A program made the translations under genes and the position numbers. A stretch of DNA of 38,638 nt from Liminaster sp964567855 (GTDB taxonomy: Bacteria > Bacteroidota > Bacteroidia > Bacteroidales > UBA3663), in assembly GCA_964567855.1 (NCBI GenBank), contig CAZMOE010000021.1, forward strand, positions 1 to 38,638, in the 5' to 3' direction. The notes under the pieces are model-generated. The model was not told the origin of the DNA and ran no database searches. It saw nothing but the letters and a program-made list of their open reading frames with translations. Below, piece by piece: positions 16,552 to 23,870 of the stretch (position 1 is the first letter of the stretch; each line of letters begins with the position of its first letter).

Positions 16552-17154
16552 ATGCCAGTTTCTATCGGTCGCATCCAGATTACTCCTGACTCTGTTCTGC
16601 TTGACGGAAAACCTCTTGCCGTAGAGGGCATGGGGCGCACGTTGCTTTCTTACCTCTATCGGAAGCATGTCGGCGATTATCCCAAATTTTTTAAGATGGA
16701 TACGCTGTGCAGACTCGGTTTTGTGGCTTCGGAATTGCTTTTGCAGGCCGAAGTCGGTCGGGAGGCGCTTCATGGAGGCGCCGGATATATGGAACGTTTT
16801 GTCTCTCGTGAAGACCGGGCCGTCTTGCTTTTCAACCGCAGCGGTTCGTTTTGCGACGATTGCCATTATCAGGCTACGATTCAGGATGCCGACAATTATT
16901 TTCCCAGCCCTTCGGTCTTTGTCTACACTTTGCCCAATATCGTTACCGGTGAGATTGCCATCCGCAACAAGTACTTGGGCGAAACTTCGTTTTATGTTCT
17001 TGAAAGTCGTGACGACCGTCATATCGCCAGGGTTATCGACGAGGCATTCATGGATGGCGTGACCCGTTCAGTGCTCGGTGGGTGGCTGGAGTGCGCTTCC
17101 GACGATTCTTTTGAGGCCGATTTGTCGCTGTGGGTGCCTGCCGCGGATCGCTGA
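16552..17154 (+). CDS. Half-length ketosynthase-like protein
   Basis: A 200-residue protein that looks like only the N-terminal half of a ketosynthase. It has a start like SIGRIQITPDSVLLDG, a helix with MDTLCRLGFVASELLLQAE, the strand RAVLLFNRSGSFCDDCHYQ, and FPSPSVFVYTLPNIVTGEIA, which corresponds to the segment before the KS nucleophile elbow. The expected Cys position falls in GETSFYVLESRDD, which has none. No C-terminal KS half with the two His follows. Similar short beta-ketoacyl-synthase-N-like proteins occur in flexirubin clusters. It is probably non-catalytic, perhaps a scaffold for the KS complex (inference). The start at 16552 follows KS1 by 19 bases. Confidence 0.7.
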   Translation: MPVSIGRIQITPDSVLLDGKPLAVEGMGRTLLSYLYRKHVGDYPKFFKMDTLCRLGFVASELLLQAEVGREALHGGAGYMERFVSREDRAVLLFNRSGSFCDDCHYQATIQDADNYFPSPSVFVYTLPNIVTGEIAIRNKYLGETSFYVLESRDDRHIARVIDEAFMDGVTRSVLGGWLECASDDSFEADLSLWVPAADR

Positions 17155-17236
17155 GGTGGTTTTAAGACAATGGGATGCCGCAGATGGAGCCTTGCAGAGG
17201 GCTGGAATTTTCTCGGATGCCGCATTCTTTCCGCAA

Positions 17237-17271
17237 TTTGCCTTTTCTCTCGGAAAATTAATGTATATTTG
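17237..17271 (+). promoter_or_regulatory. Internal promoter before ACP2
   Basis: TATATTTG (17264-17271) matches TAnnTTTG exactly. A TTTG lies at 17237-17240, but the 23-base spacer is longer than the usual 19-21. The 163-base non-coding gap in an otherwise tightly packed operon supports a promoter here. A direct repeat GGATGCCGCA (17173-17182 and 17215-17224) lies just upstream. Confidence 0.55.
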
Positions 17272-17317
17272 CATCCGTATATATCATCACATTGTCTATA
17301 TTCTATTAGGTTTATTT

Positions 17318-17575
17318 ATGGAAGCATTGATTGCACAACTGAAACAGGAAATTATCGAGGCGTTGAATCTTGAAGACCTGACGCCGGCCGATATAGAAAA
17401 TGATGCACCGCTTTTCGGTGAGGGGCTCGGCCTGGACTCTATCGATGCGCTGGAACTCATCGTGCTGATGGAGCGTAATTACGGCATCCGTCTTAAAGAG
17501 GCTTCGGAGGGAAAGGCTATTTTCAAGTCGGTGAGTGTGATGGCTGAATATATAGCCAAGAACCGCACGAAATAA
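17318..17575 (+). CDS. Acyl carrier protein 2
   Basis: An 85-residue acidic ACP with the phosphopantetheine serine at Ser41 in GLGLDSIDALELIV. It is followed after 9 bases by KS2 and CLF, so it is the likely elongation ACP of this ketosynthase pair. The ATG at 17318 is chosen over earlier in-frame starts because it gives a normal ACP length and lies about 45 bases after a -7 element. Confidence 0.95.
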   Translation: MEALIAQLKQEIIEALNLEDLTPADIENDAPLFGEGLGLDSIDALELIVLMERNYGIRLKEASEGKAIFKSVSVMAEYIAKNRTK

Positions 17576-17584
17576 TCTGTAGTT

Positions 17585-18784
17585 ATGTCATCTTCTGTCG
17601 TCATTACCGGGGCCGGAATCGTTTCCGCTATCGGGCTGGATAAATCCGAAACGCTGGCTTCGCTGCGTGCATGCAGAAGCGGTCTTGCGCCGGTGCGTTA
17701 TCTGGATACTGTTCACAGGGAGTTTCCCGTCGGTGAAGTGAAACTGAGTGACGACGAAATGAAAGCCCGCCTCGGTCTTGCGGCGGATGCCCCTGTGGTG
17801 CGGACCTCCCTGCTCGGCATGATGGCTTTGCGCGAAGCGCTGGCCGACGCTGCTTTATCGCCGGCCGATTTGCCCGAAACGGCCTTTATATCTGGAACGA
17901 CAGTGGGCGGAATGGACAAAAGCGAGCAGTTTTATCTCGATTTTCTTGCCGGCGATACCCATAAGGAATATATTGCCTTACACGACTGCGGGGCTTCGAC
18001 CGAGGCAATTGCAGATCACGTCGGCCGGTTCGCTTTTGTCACTACACCGTCGACAGCCTGTTCTTCGGCCGCCAATGCAATTATCTTGGGGGCGGAGTTG
18101 ATCCGTAGCGGCGAGTTTGAAAGGGTCGTTGTGGGTGGGAGCGAGTGTCTCTCTAAATTTCATTTGAATGGCTTCAATACTTTAATGATTCTCGACCGGG
18201 AATTATGCCGTCCGTTCGATCTGAGCCGTGCCGGGCTGAATCTTGGGGAAGGTGCTGCCTATCTGGTATTGGAATCCGAGGCTTCGGCGCAGCGCCGTAA
18301 GGCTGTACCGAAAGCTGTCCTGGCCGGATATTGCAATGCATGCGATGCATTTCATCAGACCGCTTCTTCCGCAGACGGCGATGGCGCATATTTGGCCATG
18401 CGCGGCGCGCTGGCAATGGCCGGAGTGGCACCGGATGCTGTCGACTATATCAATGCTCACGGTACCGGGACGCCGAATAACGACGCCAGCGAATTTCGGG
18501 CGATGCAACGCTTGTTCGGTGCCGCTGTCCCGCCGGTGTCTTCCACCAAGGGCTTTACCGGACATACTACCAGCGCCTCCGGATCCATTGAGTCCGTCAT
18601 TTGTCTTCTGTCCCTGCAGGAACAATTTCTCCCGATCAGCCTGAATTGGAGCCGGCCGATGGAGGAGGGACTTATACCGGTTGTCGATATGACTCCCCGT
18701 CGTCCTCTCCGTCACCTCCTTTGCAATGCTTTCGGTTTCGGCGGAAATGATTCCTCTTTGCTTTTTGTAGGAGGGCCCCGGTGA
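17585..18784 (+). CDS. Beta-ketoacyl-ACP synthase II-type ketosynthase (KS2)
   Basis: A 399-residue FabF-type ketosynthase with a complete catalytic triad: Cys159 in STACSSAAN, His292 in NAHGTGTPNND and His327 in KGFTGHTTSASGS. It condenses malonyl-ACP with the growing chain. The RPFDLSRAGLNLGEGAA motif is also present. The neighbour at 18812 has lost all three residues, so the two probably form a KS/CLF heterodimer like ApeO/ApeC of the aryl-polyene type II PKS. Confidence 0.93.
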   Translation: MSSSVVITGAGIVSAIGLDKSETLASLRACRSGLAPVRYLDTVHREFPVGEVKLSDDEMKARLGLAADAPVVRTSLLGMMALREALADAALSPADLPETAFISGTTVGGMDKSEQFYLDFLAGDTHKEYIALHDCGASTEAIADHVGRFAFVTTPSTACSSAANAIILGAELIRSGEFERVVVGGSECLSKFHLNGFNTLMILDRELCRPFDLSRAGLNLGEGAAYLVLESEASAQRRKAVPKAVLAGYCNACDAFHQTASSADGDGAYLAMRGALAMAGVAPDAVDYINAHGTGTPNNDASEFRAMQRLFGAAVPPVSSTKGFTGHTTSASGSIESVICLLSLQEQFLPISLNWSRPMEEGLIPVVDMTPRRPLRHLLCNAFGFGGNDSSLLFVGGPR

Positions 18785-18811
18785 ATTGGATTTGAATATT
18801 TTGATCGTAGT

Positions 18812-19873
18812 ATGAAGCGAATTTATATATCGGCGGCCAGCCAGATTTCTATGCAGCATCCGTTATGTGAAGATTGGATCTCTTCACCGGAAGTGTGTTC
18901 CGATTCCTATTGTCCGGCAGAGGATCCTGATTTCAAGGGATATATGACTGTCGGGGAGGCACGTCGTCTGAGCAAGTCTTTAAAGCGATCGCTGGCGGTT
19001 TCGGTTCACACCCTTCGGCAGTGCGGTATTACCTGCCCGGATGCGGTCGTGACCGGTACAGGTCTTGGCAGTGTCGAGAGTACGGAGGCCTTTCTCAAGG
19101 ATCTTTGCGAGCATGGAGAACAGTTGCTTAAGCCTACTCACTTCATGCAGTCCACTCACAATACGTATGCGGCGCTGATTGCTATTGCTACCGGCGCCCA
19201 CGGCTACAACAATACCTATTCCCATAAGCATATTTCTTTTGAATCCGCTCTTTGGGATGCCGTATTGCAGTTGCGTGCCGGAAAAATCGGCAATGCGCTC
19301 GTCGGCGCTCATGATGGTGTTACCCCATCATATTTTACATTGCTTCAACGCATGGGATATGTGGGTCGGGAGGGAATGGTTCCCTGTGCGCCGTTGAATG
19401 TTGCTCTGATGCTGCAGGCCGGAGAGGCCGATTCGTCTCTTGCCGGAGATTCATTGCCGGCGGCGGCGCTTTGCGAGCTGGCCGGGGTCAGGATTCTCTA
19501 TCGGCCGGCCGACGAGACGTGGCGGGCCGCTGCCGACCGTCTGTTGGCTGACGCCGGTCTGACACTTTCGACGCTTGACGCGGTTATGACAGGCGTTAAC
19601 GGCGATCCGTTGAATGACCGGTGGTATGACCGTGCGTTTCCCGATAAGCCGAGGCTTCGTTACAAACATCTTTTCGGGGAGTCCTATACTGCGGCCGGTG
19701 CCGGCCTGTATGCCGCGGCCCATTTATTGCATCGTCAGGCGGTTCCCGCCGGCATGCGGCAGGGAGATATTTCCATACCGGTTTCCGGCTTGAAAAATCT
19801 GTTGCTTCTGCATGCGTATGAGGGAGGACGTTACGTCAGCCTGCTATTATTGAAGGCGTTATGTGGCAGATAA
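18812..19873 (+). CDS. Ketosynthase-like chain-length-factor protein
   Basis: A 353-residue thiolase-fold protein related to ketosynthases but without active-site residues. The nucleophile position reads HKHISFESALWDA (138-150) with no Cys. The first His motif reads TGVNGDPLNDRWYD, and the second reads KHLFGESYTAAGAG. The positions of the motifs still match KS2. Such partners form the second half of type II polyketide KS heterodimers and set chain length. Its 3' end overlaps the next gene by 13 bases, which suggests translational coupling. Confidence 0.85.
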   Translation: MKRIYISAASQISMQHPLCEDWISSPEVCSDSYCPAEDPDFKGYMTVGEARRLSKSLKRSLAVSVHTLRQCGITCPDAVVTGTGLGSVESTEAFLKDLCEHGEQLLKPTHFMQSTHNTYAALIAIATGAHGYNNTYSHKHISFESALWDAVLQLRAGKIGNALVGAHDGVTPSYFTLLQRMGYVGREGMVPCAPLNVALMLQAGEADSSLAGDSLPAAALCELAGVRILYRPADETWRAAADRLLADAGLTLSTLDAVMTGVNGDPLNDRWYDRAFPDKPRLRYKHLFGESYTAAGAGLYAAAHLLHRQAVPAGMRQGDISIPVSGLKNLLLLHAYEGGRYVSLLLLKALCGR

Positions 19874-20214
19874 TTCCTCTTTCCATTCTCCAATCGCTTC
19901 TTTTAGCCGGCGGGCAGGTGCTGTTGAAGTTCGCCTTGCGTGACTTGGGCGATTTCGTATGGTCGTGGCCCTATTTCGGCCGTGTGTTGACCTGCGGATG
20001 GCTATTGGGGTGCGGTTGCTGTTATGCCGGAGGTACTATCCTGTGGTTTTATATCCTCAAACACTTTCCTTTCAGCATGGCCTATCCGATGATAAGCCTC
20101 AGCTATGTCTTCGGTATGCTTGCCGCCATTTTTATATTTCATGAACAGGTATCCGTATCCGCTTGGATCGGAATCGCGATGATCATGTGCGGTTGTATGT
20201 TGATTGTCCGCTGA
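19861..20214 (+). CDS. Small EamA/SMR-type membrane protein
   Basis: A 117-residue protein with three to four membrane helices (about 3-24, 38-62, 70-92, 97-116). The final half (YPMISLSYVFGMLAAIFIFHEQVSVSAWIGI) is typical of DMT-superfamily small transporters such as EmrE and ArnE/ArnF. The Glu of EmrE-type drug binding in helix 1 is not evident; Gln19 is the only polar residue near that position. Placed two genes before a polyprenyl-phosphate-sugar-synthase-like GT2, it could flip a lipid-linked sugar, as ArnE/ArnF do (inference). Confidence 0.75.
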   Translation: MWQIIPLSILQSLLLAGGQVLLKFALRDLGDFVWSWPYFGRVLTCGWLLGCGCCYAGGTILWFYILKHFPFSMAYPMISLSYVFGMLAAIFIFHEQVSVSAWIGIAMIMCGCMLIVR

Positions 20215-20241
20215 CGGGGAAACGGTAAAGAGCATAAGAAA

Positions 20242-20625
20242 ATGAGTATGTTGGACAATTTTTTTATTATCGATGCCATTGATGGGACTTCCGGAGGCTA
20301 TTCGTGCCGTGTCCGGCTGAATGGGGAGCATGTCATTTATCGGGCGCACTTTCCTGAGGATCCCATTACACCCGGCGCTTGTCTGGTACGCATGGCCGGC
20401 AAGGTTTTTGCCCGCTGTCTCGGCCGGCCGATAGCGCTGAGGCGTGCGGCTACAGTCAAATTTATTCATGTTCTGCGACCGAACGACGTCGGTGTTCTTT
20501 CCATCGCTTATACACATCTTGAGGCTGTCGAAGATGGTTGCAGCGTGCGTATCGTCATTGCCGACGAGAAGACCGTATATGCAAAAATGTCGCTTTTTTT
20601 CACCTACACGTCCGTAGACAAATAG
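20242..20625 (+). CDS. Hotdog-fold dehydratase-like protein (DH2)
   Basis: A 127-residue hotdog protein. It has the FabZ loop AHFPEDPITPGACLVRMAG with the catalytic His36, but the Glu that should follow 14 residues later is replaced by Arg50. Because FabZ active sites are built from the His of one subunit and the Glu of its partner, this protein may need DH1 (Glu70) to be active. It lies in the KS2-CLF operon, 27 bases after the small membrane protein and 9 before the GT2 gene. Confidence 0.82.
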   Translation: MSMLDNFFIIDAIDGTSGGYSCRVRLNGEHVIYRAHFPEDPITPGACLVRMAGKVFARCLGRPIALRRAATVKFIHVLRPNDVGVLSIAYTHLEAVEDGCSVRIVIADEKTVYAKMSLFFTYTSVDK

Positions 20626-20634
20626 TTCCAGCGT

Positions 20635-21414
20635 ATGTTATCTCCCGAGAATACCCGTCAGGCTTTATGCGATCTGCATGCGTGCGTCATTATTCCTACT
20701 TATAATAATGCCGGCACGCTTTTGCAGGTTCTGGAACGTGTGAAACCCTTTGCCAAGGATGTTTGGGTGGTCGATGACGGTTCAACGGATGATACCGCCG
20801 AACTCCTGAAGCGTGTTTCCTATCCGGTTACCGTCATTTCTTATCCGGAGAACCGGGGAAAAGGGCATGCTTTGCGCACCGGTTTTCTACGGGCTATGGA
20901 GAAAGGCTTTGAGTATGCCGTTACGCTCGACAGCGACGGACAACATTATCCGGAAGACATTCCGGCGCTTGTCGCCTCTCTTTGCGCACACCCGGGGGCG
21001 CTCGTGGTGGGCAGCCGTTGTCTGAAACAAGAGAATATGCCCGGCAAAAATACTTTTGCCAACCGGTTTTCCAACTTCTGGTTTGCCTTCCAGACGTGGC
21101 AGCGGCTACCGGATACCCAGACCGGATTCCGTCTTTATCCGCTGCGCCGTCTTTCCGGGTTAAAGTTACTGACTTCCCGTTATGAGGCGGAACTGGAGCT
21201 GCTGGTTTTGGCCGCTTGGCGTGGCGTTCGGCTGGTGCCGACACCGATCAGGGTCTATTATCCACCGCAGGAGGAACGGATTTCGCACTTTCGTCCTTTT
21301 ACGGATTTTGCACGCATATCACTGTTGAACACCGTCCTGTGCCTTCTCTCTTTTGTGTATGGCTGGCCCTCTGTATGCATACGTAAAATTTTAAAGAAAG
21401 AGATTGACAAATGA
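20635..21414 (+). CDS. GT2 family glycosyltransferase (DPM1-like)
   Basis: A 259-residue family 2 glycosyltransferase. CVIIPTYNNAGTL (17-29) starts the GT-A fold, VVDDGSTDDT (45-54) binds the nucleotide, and the DSD metal motif is at 99-101 in LDSDGQHYPED. A C-terminal hydrophobic segment (about 231-250) may dock it to the membrane. The sequence resembles dolichyl/polyprenyl-phosphate sugar synthases. In flexirubin clusters a GT2 is a usual member, although its product is not known. It overlaps the PlsC gene by 4 bases (ATGA). Confidence 0.88.
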   Translation: MLSPENTRQALCDLHACVIIPTYNNAGTLLQVLERVKPFAKDVWVVDDGSTDDTAELLKRVSYPVTVISYPENRGKGHALRTGFLRAMEKGFEYAVTLDSDGQHYPEDIPALVASLCAHPGALVVGSRCLKQENMPGKNTFANRFSNFWFAFQTWQRLPDTQTGFRLYPLRRLSGLKLLTSRYEAELELLVLAAWRGVRLVPTPIRVYYPPQEERISHFRPFTDFARISLLNTVLCLLSFVYGWPSVCIRKILKKEIDK

Positions 21415-22166
21415 ATGGTTGGCAGCAAATGAAGCGCTGGGTGCGTACGATCGGAGTGCTGGGCTTTTTCATGCTTGGAATATTGTTGTATGTCATCCCT
21501 TATACGTGGGTGTTTTTTCATATTGGCCGGCGGACAGAGGATAGGAAATGGCGTTATCATCGCTGGCTGCACGGAATCTTTCATTTCGCTTTCCGCTGTT
21601 TGCCCGCGGTGCGGTTGAAGATAGAAAATTCCGGTCGGGAGGATTTTTCCCGTCCTGCCATCATTATTTGTAACCATCAGTCCCATCTGGATATGCTCTG
21701 TCTGTTGCTGCTCTCTCCCCGCATCGTGGCTTTGAGTAATGACTGGGTATTGCGTAGCCCTTTCTATGGCCTTGCGATGCGATATGCCGAGTTTTACCCT
21801 GCTTCGGACGGAATAGAACGCAATGAACAGCATGTCGGCGATCTGTTGCGCCGGGGATATTCTGTTGTCATTTTTCCCGAAGGGACACGCTCGGAAGATT
21901 GCAGGATCGGCCGTTTCCATCGGGGTGCTTTCTATTTGGCCGAACGTTTGCAGGCCGATCTGTTGCCGGCTTTCATCAGTGGCTCGGGACGTGTTCTTCC
22001 TAAGAAGAAGATGCCCCTTCGAGAGGGAGAAATCTCCCTCTGCATAGGTCGTCGTCTGTCGCCGGCCGATACTGCCATGGGGGAAGGCTTCAGAGAGCGA
22101 TGCCGGGCCTTTCATCGCTGGTATCTGCAACAGAATGCTGACAATGAAAAAGGAGGTACTGCATAG
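21411..22166 (+). CDS. PlsC-family 1-acylglycerol-3-phosphate acyltransferase-like protein
   Basis: A 251-residue membrane acyltransferase. A membrane helix lies at about 13-37, the NHQSHLD motif at 88-94 supplies the catalytic HX4D (His89, Asp94), and FPEGTRSED at 155-163 is the glycerol-phosphate binding motif. It is the second acyltransferase type in the cluster beside the LpxL-like one, so two acyl transfers seem needed to complete the lipid product. It is translationally coupled to the GT2 gene through ATGA. Confidence 0.9.
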   Translation: MNGWQQMKRWVRTIGVLGFFMLGILLYVIPYTWVFFHIGRRTEDRKWRYHRWLHGIFHFAFRCLPAVRLKIENSGREDFSRPAIIICNHQSHLDMLCLLLLSPRIVALSNDWVLRSPFYGLAMRYAEFYPASDGIERNEQHVGDLLRRGYSVVIFPEGTRSEDCRIGRFHRGAFYLAERLQADLLPAFISGSGRVLPKKKMPLREGEISLCIGRRLSPADTAMGEGFRERCRAFHRWYLQQNADNEKGGTA

Positions 22167-22217
22167 ATGCCAGATGATACTGATTGATTGTGTTATTGTT
22201 AAACCGATATTCTGAAT

Positions 22218-23675
22218 ATGTCTTCCGTTTTAATCATAGGCGGTGGCCTCGGTGGCCTTTTTACCGGCGCGTTGCTGGCGCATGAGGGATATCGTGTCGC
22301 CGTACTTGAAAAAAATCATGAGGCCGGCGGCGGCCTGCAGTGTTTCACTCGCTATGGCGAAGTATTCGGTACCGGGATGCATGTGGTCGGCGGATTTCAG
22401 GAGGGGGGCTCCTTGAACAGGCTTTGCCGGTATCTCGGTATCATGGATCGTCTCCGTTTGCAGCCGTGCGATGCTGCCGCTTCGGTAACCTTGGGCGACG
22501 GCACCGTTTATCGTCTTCCCCTTGGATCGGAGAAGCAATACGACTATCTTGTTGCCCGTTTCCCGGACGAGGCGGAGGGGGTAAAGCGTTATTTTGCCGT
22601 TATCGCCGCTTTGGCAGGGGAGACCGATCTGTTTCATCTCCGTTTCTCGCAGTCCGGAAGCATCTTCTCCAGGCATTCCGATTATTTCCGGCCGGCCGAT
22701 GAAGTGATCGCCGACTGTGTGCGACATCCTCGTTTGCGGGAACTTCTGACTTGGCCGTTCCTGTTCTTTGATGGTTGTCCTGGACATACTCCAGCTTATA
22801 TCCATGCGCTGATTTCCACCCTTTTCGGTCAGAACAGCCAGATGTTGATCGGGGGCGCCCGGCAGTTGGCCGAAGCTTTGGTCTCGGTGATCGTTGCCGC
22901 AGGCGGCGAGATGCTGACCGGCCGGCAGGTATTGTCGGTGGATTGTGAGAACCGCTTCATTACTGGGGTGAACACGTCGGGGGGGAAATGTTGGAAGGCC
23001 GATTACTATGTTTCGGCCATCCACCCATGCACGTTGCGCACTTTGCTTCCTCCGGATGCTTTCCCGCCGGCATTTTCCCGTCGGCTGGAGCAGATTCCCT
23101 CTACCGTCTCGGCTTTCAAGGCTTATTATGTGATGCGGGAAGGTTGTTTTCCTTTTTATGCGCATCCCTGCGTAGTGCATGGTGGCGGCCGCTTCCGAAA
23201 ATTGCTTTACGTGACACCTCCTGTGTCCGGACAGACCGACTGGGCGCATACGCTTGAGGTGGTCGTTCCTCTTTCTTTTGAGGAGGTCCGTCCATGGGAA
23301 CATACTGCGGTCGGCCGGCGCGGCGCGGATTATGAACGCTGGAAGCAGGATTGCCTGCGGGCGGTGACATCCAGCATGGAGCAGTTGCATCCCGGTTTCG
23401 GCGCGGCGGTAAGCCATGCCTTTGCCTCTTCACCTCTTTCCCTGCGCGACTGGCTCGGCTCCAAGAATGGTGCTATGTATGGATTTTTCAAGGATAACGC
23501 CAACCCCGCCCTGTCTAAGCTTTCCGTCGTTACGAAAATCACCAACCTCTTTCTTACCGGTCAGTGCGTCCATCTGCATGGCATCTGCGGCACACCGCTT
23601 ACCGCTTTGGAAACTGCGGAAACGATCATCGGCGACCATGTTATCCTTTCCCGTCTGGCCGGAGAGGGCAAATAG
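22218..23675 (+). CDS. Phytoene-desaturase-like FAD-dependent oxidoreductase
   Basis: A 485-residue flavoprotein of the carotenoid isomerase/desaturase (CrtI-like) family. The N-terminal dinucleotide fold is VLIIGGGLGGLFTGALLAHEGYRVAVLEKN (about 4-33), followed by the family motif EAGGGLQCFTRYGEVFGTGMHVVGG. The C-terminal motif includes LFLTGQCVHLHGICGTPLTALETAETI. Such proteins are regular members of flexirubin clusters, where they may oxidise or isomerise the polyene; the reaction is not established. 52 bases follow the PlsC gene, and about 195 bases of non-coding sequence come after it. Confidence 0.88.
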   Translation: MSSVLIIGGGLGGLFTGALLAHEGYRVAVLEKNHEAGGGLQCFTRYGEVFGTGMHVVGGFQEGGSLNRLCRYLGIMDRLRLQPCDAAASVTLGDGTVYRLPLGSEKQYDYLVARFPDEAEGVKRYFAVIAALAGETDLFHLRFSQSGSIFSRHSDYFRPADEVIADCVRHPRLRELLTWPFLFFDGCPGHTPAYIHALISTLFGQNSQMLIGGARQLAEALVSVIVAAGGEMLTGRQVLSVDCENRFITGVNTSGGKCWKADYYVSAIHPCTLRTLLPPDAFPPAFSRRLEQIPSTVSAFKAYYVMREGCFPFYAHPCVVHGGGRFRKLLYVTPPVSGQTDWAHTLEVVVPLSFEEVRPWEHTAVGRRGADYERWKQDCLRAVTSSMEQLHPGFGAAVSHAFASSPLSLRDWLGSKNGAMYGFFKDNANPALSKLSVVTKITNLFLTGQCVHLHGICGTPLTALETAETIIGDHVILSRLAGEGK

Positions 23676-23740
23676 AGTGTGGGTGCCCCTTCCGGCGCAG
23701 AGTCAGGCATTACCGCGACAATTGTCAACCGTTTCCGGCT

Positions 23741-23750
23741 GCCGGCCGGC
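23741..23750. repeat. Perfect 10-base palindrome
   Basis: GCCGGCCGGC is its own reverse complement and lies 61 bases upstream of the -7 element before the hydrolase gene. It could be an operator. The GCCGG/CCGGCC sequence is frequent in this window, however, so chance is quite possible. Confidence 0.25.
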
Positions 23751-23811
23751 TGTTATGATAATCTGTTGGTAATATTCCGGCTGTGCGGCAACGGTTTTTC
23801 AAATAATGATG

Positions 23812-23819
23812 TATATTTG
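23812..23819 (+). promoter_or_regulatory. -7 element before the alpha/beta hydrolase
   Basis: TATATTTG is a perfect TAnnTTTG, identical to the element before ACP2. No good -33 is seen at the usual distance. It lies 51 bases before the start codon and would allow separate expression of the hydrolase-ligase-exporter group. Confidence 0.45.
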
Positions 23820-23870
23820 CAGTGAGACTTTTTCCGCTTTCCGGAATATTGTGGGTCGATAATTTTTTGA

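Noticed and set aside
22230..23417. Long - strand open frame (395 residues) opposite the CrtI-like flavoprotein
   Set aside because: No recognisable motif, whereas the + strand has the FAD-binding fold; a coding-strand shadow.
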